Below, in pieces: positions 7,212-16,044 of a DNA stretch of 64,000 nucleotides (the stretch's first letter is position 1; each line of letters starts with the position of its first letter). The notes under the pieces were generated by a model that worked only from the letters and a program-made list of their open reading frames with translations, searched no databases and was not told the DNA's origin. The stretch is taken from contig NZ_CP043450.1 of assembly GCF_003286415.2 (NCBI RefSeq), positions 6,138,001 through 6,202,000 of the forward strand, written 5' to 3'. The stretch is from Mucilaginibacter rubeus. GTDB taxonomy: Bacteria > Bacteroidota > Bacteroidia > Sphingobacteriales > Sphingobacteriaceae. The position numbers and the translations under genes were made by a program.

Positions 7212-8372
7212 CTATTGGGAACGTTTCAACAATGCCAGTAAACCCAGTAACGGGCCTATAGCCAGCAGCATATAAATATATCGCGCGTTTTCAACCGTCC
7301 GTAAAGCGGTGATAAGTTGAATACTTACAATGGTAATAGCAAAGCCAATGCAATTAACAATAGTGAGCGCGGTACCTTTTAATTGCTGATCGGCATTTTG
7401 TGCAATTAGGGTTGAAAATAATGGAGAATCGGCAATAACAGCCATGCTCCAAACCAATAAAAACACAATCAATATCCACGCTGAACCGGCGAACAAAAAC
7501 AGCGGCGATACTAAACAACATACACCGGAAATTGTCAATGCCATCGTGGCTACTTTCTTTACGCCGATATAGCCTGAAATGATCCCGCTGCCCACACAGG
7601 CAAACGCCCCAACGCCAATAATAAGAAAGGATAAGAGCGGAACGTTTAAATTAGCATCTGAGTAACGGCTATTATAAGCGCTTAGCATAACCGGCACAAA
7701 AGCCCAAAACGCATAAAGCTCCCACATGTGCCCGAAATATCCAAAAGCAGCAGACCTGAATTGCCTGTTGCCAAAATTTTTCAAAAAGGTGGCCGGGTTC
7801 AGTGCAGCGCCCGGTTTTCTTGCGGGGCCATCGGGCACAAGCAATACCATTGCACAACCGCCTATGGCAGCCAATATTGAAGTTGATAATATTACGTAAC
7901 GCCAGGGCAGTGCTGCCATCAGGCTTTTAAGCAAATGCGGAAACGACGTGCCTAATACCAAAGCACCCACCAAAAAACCCAAAGCTTTACCTAATCCCTG
8001 CGGGTAATGATCGGACGCTATCTTCATTCCCACCGGGTAAATTCCGGCCAGGAAAAAGCCTGTTGTATATCTCAACACCAAAATGATCGTGGCATCCGTT
8101 CCCGGCAAGCAGGCCAGGGCGTTAACAGCTGCGGCAATAAGCGCACAGATAAAAAATACCCGCACGGGCGAAAATCTGTCGGCAATGCTCAGGATAGCAA
8201 AAACCAAGGTTCCGGTGATAAAGCCCAATTGAACGGCGCTTGTTAAATAAGCCAGATAGGAAGGTTCAAGCTGTAATTGTTTGGCGATATCGCCCATAAC
8301 CGCGTTACCTGCAAACCATAATGAGGTGCAAAAAAATTGAGACAGTACAATTACCGGGAGGATACGTGTCAT
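7212..8372 (-). CDS. MFS transporter
   Basis: A 386-residue major facilitator superfamily protein with about 12 hydrophobic segments and a central cytoplasmic loop (VPDGPARKPGAAL). The loop between helices 2 and 3 (SIADRFSPVRVF) is a variant of MFS motif A. The N-terminus SQFFCTSLWFAGNAV resembles a group of Bacteroidota MFS proteins of unknown substrate. It is monocistronic by position, with no partner gene that suggests a substrate. Confidence 0.85.
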   Translation of the reverse strand: MTRILPVIVLSQFFCTSLWFAGNAVMGDIAKQLQLEPSYLAYLTSAVQLGFITGTLVFAILSIADRFSPVRVFFICALIAAAVNALACLPGTDATIILVLRYTTGFFLAGIYPVGMKIASDHYPQGLGKALGFLVGALVLGTSFPHLLKSLMAALPWRYVILSTSILAAIGGCAMVLLVPDGPARKPGAALNPATFLKNFGNRQFRSAAFGYFGHMWELYAFWAFVPVMLSAYNSRYSDANLNVPLLSFLIIGVGAFACVGSGIISGYIGVKKVATMALTISGVCCLVSPLFLFAGSAWILIVFLLVWSMAVIADSPLFSTLIAQNADQQLKGTALTIVNCIGFAITIVSIQLITALRTVENARYIYMLLAIGPLLGLLALLKRSQ

Positions 8373-8614
8373 TGGGTTTTATCAAACGTTTTAACGCGTT
8401 GATTAATGTGCACAATAATAGTTATAAACTGTGCTTTAAGAAAGCTGTCTTTTTTTCCGAATCTTCCATTTTGAGAGGGGGCGCCTACGGAGCCAATATC
8501 CGATAGGTGCCTCCTAATTATAGTAGCGATATCGTTCGCAATTTTATTTCCTATTGCGTTGTTTTCACAAAAAATGTATCTTGAATTTCCAAAACAAACC
8601 TAACCTCATCACCT

Positions 8615-9232
8615 ATGGAAAAACAACAAATTATTGATCAGATTAAATGGATGATTGCCGATGGAAACGCGGACCATGAAATTGAAGCCCTGCTGGTTGG
8701 AGAGGGTGTTGCGCGGGCCGAAGCAAAATACACACTGTCTGTGGTCAAAAACGAATTGTTTCCCGACGAATATCCGTTAATCATTGAGCCTAAAAGTAAC
8801 CGCGCCTACCTGTGGGCCGGCTTGCTGATTGTTGCAGCATTGGTGTCATTATTAGCTTTTCACTCATGGCGTAAATCATCAGGCACTGCAGAAAGAGAAA
8901 TAAACCCGGCCGATATGATCCGACTTATGAAAGACGGCCCCGGCGTTTATACAACTGAACTCAACAAGATCAATGCCGGATGGACATTTAACCAGGATAA
9001 AGACCGATGGGAAAACAATAAGCGAAAAACAGCCCTTGCCATCAGGCTGGAACAACTCCTGTACATGTGCCCCGTATTGCACGACCATTCATTCCAGGAT
9101 TATCTCGAAAATCACGAATTCAGAGATATCATTTATACTAAACCCGGTAGTAAGATCTTTCAAAACGACGAATTCATGTTCACCATTCAAACCAATGCAG
9201 ATTATACCATGATCTCGCTGGCCTACCGGTAA
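8615..9232 (+). CDS. Single-pass membrane protein of unknown function
   Basis: A 205-residue protein with an N-terminal helical region (EKQQIIDQIKWMIADGNADHEIEALLVGEGV), one transmembrane helix at about residues 66-83 (YLWAGLLIVAALVSLLAF), and an outer domain of about 115 residues. The N-terminal part resembles repeats that begin many Bacteroidota membrane proteins of unknown role. The start is supported by AT-rich upstream DNA without a competing ATG. The 242 bp gap before it (8373-8614) holds only an imperfect hairpin near 8473-8516. Confidence 0.7.
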   Translation: MEKQQIIDQIKWMIADGNADHEIEALLVGEGVARAEAKYTLSVVKNELFPDEYPLIIEPKSNRAYLWAGLLIVAALVSLLAFHSWRKSSGTAEREINPADMIRLMKDGPGVYTTELNKINAGWTFNQDKDRWENNKRKTALAIRLEQLLYMCPVLHDHSFQDYLENHEFRDIIYTKPGSKIFQNDEFMFTIQTNADYTMISLAYR

Positions 9233-9279
9233 TTTTTCATGGTGCTTCCGTTTACATGCCCCAATATTCCATCGATTGA

Positions 9280-9333
9280 AAAAAGCCTAAAATTCTATTT
9301 GTGTTTTGCGGGTTGCCCGACAACAGGCTTTTT
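9280..9333 (+). terminator. Likely terminator of the gene ending at 9232
   Basis: Arms AAAAAGCCT (9280-9288) and AGGCTTTTT (9325-9333) enclose a smaller CGGG/CCCG hairpin (9309-9319). The run of T closes the structure. It lies 47 bp after the stop of the membrane protein gene. Confidence 0.5.
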
Positions 9334-9582
9334 ACAAAACGCTAAAGTTTAAAACCGGTTAACCCTCTGTTAACAGAGCTAATTTGTTTGCAGGTGGCAA
9401 AAGACTGAGAATCAACCCAAAATAGCACATTTTAAAAAACCAACATCAATTTTAATTAATAGATAAGTTAACCCCACATTTATTTCCCGATAATAAAACA
9501 ACCGTTGCTTTGCAGCAATTTATCGCCCTCCTATTCTCAACTTGGGCAACTATTAAAAGGGGTTTATCATTAATTAAAAACT
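9334..9582 (+). promoter_or_regulatory. Leader and control region of the susC gene
   Basis: This stretch has no gene. It contains AACCGGTT and, at 9365-9378, the perfect 14-bp palindrome CTCTGTTAACAGAG, a plausible operator. TTGCTTTG at 9505-9512 matches seven of eight bases of the -7 consensus, but no convincing -33 element sits at the usual spacing. No sigma/anti-sigma or hybrid two-component gene lies next to the SusC gene. Confidence 0.4.
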
Positions 9583-12576
9583 ATGGAAAAACATTACAGA
9601 TCTATCTTAAGGCTATGCCACAGGTCGAGTAAAACGATTTGTCTTTTTATGCTGATGTTCATGGCCACATCAATGGCTTTCGCGCAGCAACGTACCATCA
9701 GGGGTACCGTTACCGACGAAACAAACTTACCATTACCAGGGGTAGTAGTAACGGTTAAAAGTACAGGTAAAGCCACTTCAACCACAGCTAACGGTATTTA
9801 TCAGGTTACAGTAAGCGGACCTGAAGACGTAATCAAATTTACTTTCTTAGGCTCATTACCAAAAGAAGTTACCGTTGGTGACAAAAAAGTTGTTAACGTT
9901 ACCATGGTAACCGATACTAAACAACTTAAAGATGTTGTGGTTATTGGTTACGGTACCGCAAGCCGTAAAGACGTAACAGGCGCTATCACCTCGGTTAAAG
10001 CCGAAGATTTTAACGCCGGTGTATTAACCACACCTGCCGAGTTATTACAAGGTAAGGTTGCAGGTTTGAACATCACCAAAAGCGGCGACCCTAACAAACA
10101 ACCGGCTACTATATTAAGGGGCCCGTCTACATTACGTGAAGGTGCTGCTCAGCAACCATTCTATGTAATTGACGGCGTGCCGGGCGCTTCTATTGACCTT
10201 TTAGCGCCAGCCGATATCGAAAGCATCGACGTACTGAAAGACGCGTCTTCAACTGCTATTTACGGTTCACGTGCTGCTAATGGTGTAATCATTGTTACAA
10301 CCCGCAGGGCTAAAGCCGGCCAAACCCGTTTAACTTACAGCGCTTACGCTGCTGTTGAAAACGTATCAAAAAACATCGACGTACTTACAGGCGATGAACT
10401 GCGTAAATATTTAACCGACAATGGCGTGCCTAAATTAAGCGCGGCCGATGATGACGGTTCAAATACCAACTGGCAAAAACTGGCCGAAAGAACCGGTTAC
10501 TCTCAAAACCATAACCTTTCATATGGTGGCGCGGGCACTAACTCAGAGTACGGCGCAAGCGTAAACTACATGAAAAACAATGGTATCCTGAACAATACCA
10601 GCCTTGAGCGTACCATCTACAAAGGCTATATCAACCAGCGCTTTTTTAATGACCGTTTAAAGTTAGGTATCACCCTTACCAACAGTGCTACCAAAAACAA
10701 CGACATTTTCCAAAGCCAGGTATTATCAGGTATTTTATTTTACCTGCCAACGGTTGGCCCTTATAACGCAGATGGCACCTATAAAGAAAACTACAGCCGT
10801 ACAGGTAGTGGACCTTTAAACCCGTTGTCATTGATCAATAACAACTTTACCAGGACAGAGAATAACAAAACCCTGATCAATGGTTTTGCATCTTTGGACA
10901 TTTTGAAAGGCTTAAAGTTCACCGTATCCGGATCAACCCAAAAAGAGCAAAATAACGTTAACACCTACTCTACCAGCCAATCTGGTATTTATGTTAATGC
11001 CGGTGGTGTAGCTGTACGCAGCGCTTATACCAATACCAGCAACGTTGTTGAAGCTTACTTTAATTATGATCGTGTATTTGGTAAACACTCACTGAAATTA
11101 TTAGGTGGTTACTCTTACCAGCAGGATCGTAACAACGACGGTTTTGGCGTACAAACACAAGGCTTTTCAAATGATGCTTTAACTTACAACTACCTGGCGC
11201 TTTCAAACCCAACCCAATTATCACAGATAGTATTTAACCCTGCCTATATCTCAACATTGAGGTTCGTATCGTTCTACGCTCGTGCCCAGTATGAGTTTTC
11301 AGATAAATACCTGTTACAAGCTTCGTTAAGGGAAGACGGTTCATCAGCATTTGGTATCAACCAACGTCACGGTTACTTCCCTGCAGCTTCTGCCGGCTGG
11401 AAAATCATCAACGAAGATTTCATGAAATCAATTCCTGTAATCAGCGACCTGAAATTAAGGGCTGGTTACGGTGTATCTGGTAACAGCTTAGGTTTTGATG
11501 CCTTTACTGCACGTTTAATTTACGGTGTGCCTCCGGGTGGTGGTAAATTCCTGAGCAATGGTAACATTGTAAACCCTATTGGCCCGGTACGTAACGATAA
11601 CCCTGACCTGAAATGGGAAAGTACTGCTACTACAAACATCGGTTTGGATTTTGGTTTGTTCAACAACCGTTTAACCGGTTCGGTAGATTATTATATCAAG
11701 AAAACATCTGACCTGATCTATACCTACCCGGTATCAACCACACTTTACTTCTATCCTTTTTACACTGCTAACGTAGGTAAAATTAAAAACAGCGGTATCG
11801 AGGTTGTTTTAAACGCTGTACCGGTAAAATCACAAGCCTTTACATGGCGCACTTCATTCAACGTTTCGCATAACAAAAACGTAGTTGAAAGCTTATCAAA
11901 CAGCCAGTTCGGCCTTAACTTTATCCAAACTGCACAGTTGGGTGGTAAAGGCCAGTCAGGTAACTACAGTCAGATCATTCAGCCAGGCTATGCTATCGGT
12001 ACGTTTGACTTATGGCATTACCTGGGCAAAAACGGTAACGGCGTAAGTACCTATGAAAAAGCAGATGGCTCAACAACAGCTACACAGCCGCTTACTACTG
12101 ATCAGTTTATTAAATACGACGCGCAGCCTAAGCTGATCTACGGTTGGAGCAACAGTTTCTTCTACAAAGGCTTCGACTTAAACTTCCTGGTTCGTGGTGT
12201 TTATGGTAACAAGGTATTGAATGCAACCCTTGCTTCATTGAACAACCCTGCCGATTCAAAACTGCAGAATATCCCGAGGTTTACCTTAGGCGAATCATTT
12301 AAGGATATCAACGCTTACCTGATCTCTGATCGTTTCCTTGAAAGCGGCTCATACCTGCGTTTGGATAACGCTACTTTAGGTTACACCATTAAACCGCATA
12401 TCCAGGCTATCAAAAGCTTACGTTTTTATGCTTCGGGCAATAACATTTTCATCATTACCAAATACCGTGGTGTTGATCCCGAAGTTAACATCGGCGGCTT
12501 AACCCCGGGTATCGATAACCGCGATTACTATCCTAAAACACGCACGTTCAGCTTAGGTATAACTGCACAATTCTAA
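9583..12576 (+). CDS. SusC/RagA family TonB-linked outer membrane protein
   Basis: A 997-residue TonB-dependent transporter. In order: signal peptide ending SMAFAQ, a carboxypeptidase-like regulatory domain (TIRGTVTDETNLPLPGVVV, about residues 38-112), TonB box-like DVVVIGYGT, plug domain (about 125-235, with DASSTAIYGSRAANGVIIVTT), and a C-terminal beta-barrel ending in the aromatic SLGITAQF. There is no N-terminal STN domain, so it is not directly coupled to an anti-sigma factor. It imports a large substrate captured by the SusD partner encoded 21 bp downstream. The nearby phospholipase suggests a phosphoinositol-containing substrate, an inference from context. Confidence 0.97.
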   Translation: MEKHYRSILRLCHRSSKTICLFMLMFMATSMAFAQQRTIRGTVTDETNLPLPGVVVTVKSTGKATSTTANGIYQVTVSGPEDVIKFTFLGSLPKEVTVGDKKVVNVTMVTDTKQLKDVVVIGYGTASRKDVTGAITSVKAEDFNAGVLTTPAELLQGKVAGLNITKSGDPNKQPATILRGPSTLREGAAQQPFYVIDGVPGASIDLLAPADIESIDVLKDASSTAIYGSRAANGVIIVTTRRAKAGQTRLTYSAYAAVENVSKNIDVLTGDELRKYLTDNGVPKLSAADDDGSNTNWQKLAERTGYSQNHNLSYGGAGTNSEYGASVNYMKNNGILNNTSLERTIYKGYINQRFFNDRLKLGITLTNSATKNNDIFQSQVLSGILFYLPTVGPYNADGTYKENYSRTGSGPLNPLSLINNNFTRTENNKTLINGFASLDILKGLKFTVSGSTQKEQNNVNTYSTSQSGIYVNAGGVAVRSAYTNTSNVVEAYFNYDRVFGKHSLKLLGGYSYQQDRNNDGFGVQTQGFSNDALTYNYLALSNPTQLSQIVFNPAYISTLRFVSFYARAQYEFSDKYLLQASLREDGSSAFGINQRHGYFPAASAGWKIINEDFMKSIPVISDLKLRAGYGVSGNSLGFDAFTARLIYGVPPGGGKFLSNGNIVNPIGPVRNDNPDLKWESTATTNIGLDFGLFNNRLTGSVDYYIKKTSDLIYTYPVSTTLYFYPFYTANVGKIKNSGIEVVLNAVPVKSQAFTWRTSFNVSHNKNVVESLSNSQFGLNFIQTAQLGGKGQSGNYSQIIQPGYAIGTFDLWHYLGKNGNGVSTYEKADGSTTATQPLTTDQFIKYDAQPKLIYGWSNSFFYKGFDLNFLVRGVYGNKVLNATLASLNNPADSKLQNIPRFTLGESFKDINAYLISDRFLESGSYLRLDNATLGYTIKPHIQAIKSLRFYASGNNIFIITKYRGVDPEVNIGGLTPGIDNRDYYPKTRTFSLGITAQF

Positions 12577-12597
12577 TAAACCTCAGAAAGACAAAAG

Positions 12598-14226
12598 ATG
12601 AAAAAGATATTTTTAGCATGTGCCGCTTTCGCTACCATGATCGGCACATATTCATGTACAAAATTAGATGTACCCGTTGAGTCACAATACGTAACATCAA
12701 ACTTCCCGGTTACCGATGCCGATTATACTGCATTGCTGGGTACTATTTACTCAAACCTTTCGTCAAGCTATGCCGTACCTTACTGGCGTATGCAGGATAT
12801 GTCTACAGATGAGGCTATCCTGCCTGCCCGCGATGGTAACTTTGACGATGGTGGCCAGTACCGCCAGTTACACTACCACAGCTGGACCTTTGACCATCCA
12901 AACGTTATCAGCGTATGGCAATGGGGTTTCGGTGGTATCAATACCTGTAACCGTATCATCAGCGTTATTAACGCGTCGTCATCATCAGCGGCTAAAAAAG
13001 CTTCGTCTGTTGCCGAAGTTAAAGCCATGCGCGCCCTGTACCTTTATTTCATGATGGATCTGTATGGCAACGTGCCAATCATTACCGATTTCCCGGTAAC
13101 TACACAACCAGCCAATCAGCCACGTGCTAAAGTGTACGAGTTTATCGAAAGCGAGCTTAAAACCGTTTTACCTTTATTGCCAGCTAAAAGCAGCAACGCG
13201 GCAACAAACGTAGGTCAATACGGTCGCCCAACTAAAGGTATGGTGTTTGCCCTGCTTGCAAAAATGTACCTTAACTCTGGTGTTTATATCGGTACTAACC
13301 GTTATCAGGAAACCGTTGCCATGTGCGATAGCGTACAGACTAACACCAACTATTTCCTTGACGCTAAGTTCCGTGATATATTTTTGCCGACAAACGGTCC
13401 ACAAATCAATGAAACTATCTTCGCGGTTCCTTATGATCAGCAAATTCCGGGTAATCAGTTCACCCGTTTCGGGTTCTTTTACTACCTGGCACAAGCTTAC
13501 GGATTTAACGTAGGTTTAAGTATCGCTATGAGTACTACGCCTGAATTCTATAACCGTTTTAATATCCCTGGTGACGACCGTACCAAAACATGGTTAGCAG
13601 GTCCGCAATATTACCCAGATGGCAACGGCGGCTTTACCAGTCAGCCTGTTTACTATCCTACCGGCACCGCAGGCGTTCCGGCTAACACACAGATCAACAT
13701 TAAACCCGATCTGATACTTACCGGTTTAAAACCAATGGACTTAGGTAACGATGTACTTAACGCACAATCAGAAGGTGTACGTTCAATTAAATACTACCCG
13801 GATGTTAACATTATCCAGGCAACCCGTTTAAACAGTAACGACGTACCCGTATTCCGTTTGGCCGATATTTACCTGATGAAAGCCGAAGCTATTTTACGTG
13901 GTGCCGCGCCTACTACCATCAACGGTGATGCGCAAACTCCGCTTACCCTGGTAAACAAACTACGCACCCGTGCCCACGCACAGGCCGCCACCTCAATTGA
14001 CCTGGATGGTTTATTGGACGAGCGTGCCCGTGAGCTTTCATGGGAAGCATGGCGTCGTAATGACCTGATCCGTTACGGTTTATTCGAGAAAGAATATTCG
14101 CTGCCGGTTATGGGTGGCAAAACCGATGATCTGAAAATGAACACCGACCCAACCCGCAGGTTATACCCAATTCCTTCAACCGAATTAAAAACTAACCCTA
14201 ACCTGAAACAAAACCCGGGTTATTAA
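12598..14226 (+). CDS. SusD/RagB family nutrient-binding lipoprotein
   Basis: A 542-residue surface lipoprotein, the partner lid of the SusC transporter. The lipobox is IGTYSC with Cys20. The N-terminal SusD-like region (about residues 20-230, with VKAMRALYLYFMMDLYGNVPII) and the C-terminal RagB/SusD domain with DIYLMKAEAILR and ELSWEAWRRNDLIRYG are present, ending in the usual LYPIPSTELKTNPNLKQNPGY. The gene begins 21 bp after the SusC gene and is followed by a hairpin terminator, so the pair may form one transcription unit. Confidence 0.96.
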   Translation: MKKIFLACAAFATMIGTYSCTKLDVPVESQYVTSNFPVTDADYTALLGTIYSNLSSSYAVPYWRMQDMSTDEAILPARDGNFDDGGQYRQLHYHSWTFDHPNVISVWQWGFGGINTCNRIISVINASSSSAAKKASSVAEVKAMRALYLYFMMDLYGNVPIITDFPVTTQPANQPRAKVYEFIESELKTVLPLLPAKSSNAATNVGQYGRPTKGMVFALLAKMYLNSGVYIGTNRYQETVAMCDSVQTNTNYFLDAKFRDIFLPTNGPQINETIFAVPYDQQIPGNQFTRFGFFYYLAQAYGFNVGLSIAMSTTPEFYNRFNIPGDDRTKTWLAGPQYYPDGNGGFTSQPVYYPTGTAGVPANTQINIKPDLILTGLKPMDLGNDVLNAQSEGVRSIKYYPDVNIIQATRLNSNDVPVFRLADIYLMKAEAILRGAAPTTINGDAQTPLTLVNKLRTRAHAQAATSIDLDGLLDERARELSWEAWRRNDLIRYGLFEKEYSLPVMGGKTDDLKMNTDPTRRLYPIPSTELKTNPNLKQNPGY

Positions 14227-14243
14227 TCATTAACATTTTTTAT

Positions 14244-14273
14244 AAAGCGCAAAAGGGAATCCTTTTGCGCTTT
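14244..14273 (+). terminator. Terminator after the SusD gene
   Basis: AAAGCGCAAAAGG (14244-14256), loop GAAT, CCTTTTGCGCTTT (14261-14273), then ATTTCGTT. It separates the SusC/SusD unit from the phospholipase gene 31 bp on, so the latter may rely on readthrough or its own promoter. Confidence 0.8.
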
Positions 14274-14304
14274 ATTTCGTTAAACCAATAATATTTCTAT
14301 CAAA

Positions 14305-15399
14305 ATGAAATTTACAGGCGGATTAATCGCAGGCATTGTTCTTTCAGCATCAGCGTTATTGAACAACCCCGACGATCAGAAAATGAACCACTTCCAGGTG
14401 ATAGGATCGCACAATAGCTACAAACAGGCTATTAACCCCAAGCTGTTCCGTTTTTTGCAGCAGCGCGATTCTGTTGGCATGAGCAAGATAGATTATGAGC
14501 ACATCAGTCTTAGTGATCAACTAAACTTAGGTTTGAACGCTTTGGAGATTGATGTGTATGCCGATCCAAAAGGGGGTAAATATGCTCATCCAAAGGGGTT
14601 AGACTGGGTACCGGGCCAACCGGCATTTGATACCCAGGGCGTAATGAAGGAGCCGGGCTTTAAGGTTTTCCATATCGAGGATATCGACTTCCGCAGCAAT
14701 TGCGCCACTTTTAAGCTTTGCTTGCAGGAGTTGAAAAAATGGAGCGATGAACACCCGGATCATAACCCCATCTATATCACCATGAACGCGAAGGATGAGC
14801 CCATGGACAAACCCGGCTTTACCGTTCCTGAAAAATTTACAGCCCAAACCTTTGCCGATTTAGACAAAGAAATTTTGACCTACCTTGGCAAACAGTATTT
14901 AATTACTCCTGATGATGTGCGCGGATCATACAAAACCCTCGAAGCGGCTGTATTGCACAACAACTGGCCAACACTAAAAGCGGCTAAAGGCAAGTTCATT
15001 TTTATTCTTGATGAAAAAGGCGAAAAGAGGGCGACTTACATAGTTGGCCACCCTTCATTAAAAGGCCGTGTATTATTTGCCGACGCGTTGCCGGGAACAC
15101 CGGAAGCGGCTATACACATCATGAACGATGCTAAAAAAGACCTGGCAGCTATTCAAAAACTGGTAAAGAAAGGTTACATCATCCGTACCCGTGCCGATTC
15201 GGATACCCAGGAAGCCCGTGCTAATGACATGAGTTCATTTGAAGCGGCACAAAAATCCGGCGCGCAGATCATCAGTACCGATTATTATAAAAAAAGCACC
15301 CATTTTAATTCTGATTACGTGATCAGCTTTAATGGCGGTACGTATTTTAAACCCGATCCACTGTTTCAAACCGGATCACAAGATTCTGTTGGAAATTGA
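14305..15399 (+). CDS. Ca2+-dependent PI-PLC (PI-PLC-C1 family)
   Basis: A 364-residue exported phosphodiesterase with the TIM-barrel PLC-like fold. A short signal sequence (MKFTGGLIAGIVLSASAL) is followed by HFQVIGSHNSYK with the catalytic His36, then LGLNALEIDVYADPKGGKYAHPKG carrying Ca2+ or substrate ligands, HIEDIDFRSNCATFKLCL, and a C-terminal IRTRADSDTQEARANDM segment. This matches the Ca2+-dependent bacterial PI-PLC family. Its place after SusC/SusD suggests it cleaves a phosphoinositide or related phosphodiester before uptake; the substrate pairing is inferred. Confidence 0.87.
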   Translation: MKFTGGLIAGIVLSASALLNNPDDQKMNHFQVIGSHNSYKQAINPKLFRFLQQRDSVGMSKIDYEHISLSDQLNLGLNALEIDVYADPKGGKYAHPKGLDWVPGQPAFDTQGVMKEPGFKVFHIEDIDFRSNCATFKLCLQELKKWSDEHPDHNPIYITMNAKDEPMDKPGFTVPEKFTAQTFADLDKEILTYLGKQYLITPDDVRGSYKTLEAAVLHNNWPTLKAAKGKFIFILDEKGEKRATYIVGHPSLKGRVLFADALPGTPEAAIHIMNDAKKDLAAIQKLVKKGYIIRTRADSDTQEARANDMSSFEAAQKSGAQIISTDYYKKSTHFNSDYVISFNGGTYFKPDPLFQTGSQDSVGN

Positions 15400-15414
15400 T
15401 CTATACAAAACGCA

Positions 15415-15454
15415 AAAAGAAAAGGCCTGTAGTTGACTACAGGCCTTTTCTTTT
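15415..15454. terminator. Bidirectional terminator
   Basis: A perfect 18-bp stem (15415-15432 and 15437-15454) with loop TTGA. The core AAGGCCTGTAG is flanked by A/T tracts on both sides. It lies between the convergent phospholipase and DUF4242 genes. Confidence 0.92.
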
Positions 15455-15462
15455 GTGTGATA

Positions 15463-15744
15463 TTAAACTGTAACGGTACTTGTTGTGGGATCGATGACGG
15501 CTTTAACCTCGGCAATACTGGTTACCGGGAAACCGCCTTTCATAGCGTGTTCGCGAATAACATCTTCGCTTTCGGCAATGTGGATGCAATAGATCTTATC
15601 GGCGGTAACAAACGATTGGATCCAGTGGTATGGCTTGCCCAGGTCATTTACAACCGAACATGAAGTTTGTGAAATGGCCTGTAATTCTTCGGGCGAAAGG
15701 TTACCCGCACCGGGCAACTCCCGTTCAATAACAAATTTTTTCAT
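15463..15744 (-). CDS. DUF4242 family protein
   Basis: Translation from the ATG at 15744 gives a 93-residue ferredoxin-like alpha+beta protein beginning MKKFVIERELPGAGNLSPEEL. The motifs GKPYHWIQSFVTADKIYCIHIA and IREHAMKGGFPVTSIAEVKAVIDP are typical of DUF4242, whose Streptomyces member SCO4226 binds nickel. His59-like and other residues may bind metal, but function is unknown. Nineteen further codons upstream are open but lack features. It is a single gene. Confidence 0.85.
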   Translation of the reverse strand: MKKFVIERELPGAGNLSPEELQAISQTSCSVVNDLGKPYHWIQSFVTADKIYCIHIAESEDVIREHAMKGGFPVTSIAEVKAVIDPTTSTVTV

Positions 15745-16044
15745 GACACATAATTTAAGGGTTAGTATTGATTTGATTAGGAAGGGATGGTCAAGGGCCA
15801 TCTATAAAACGGTGTCAAAAAACACTTATAAAGTTATGTAAATCATATACATTATAAAAATCTCCTTACAAAACTTTTATGATTATTTCAGCCTCACGCA
15901 GATGTTACAATATCCTTTGGCATTAAAACAGTATCTTTATAATCAGCACTTTATACACATTTAAAGAAAGGCTACAAATTTAGTCCGGCCTATATTTACT
16001 AAACAGCCGGCGCACACCAATTTCTACCATTGTTCAACTCAATT
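15745..16044. other. Intergenic stretch without recognised gene
   Basis: About 300 bp of AT-rich DNA between divergent genes. No long hairpin, repeat copy or good TAnnTTTG promoter was found on either strand; TATCCTTTG near 15911-15919 has the motif with one extra base. Confidence 0.4.
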
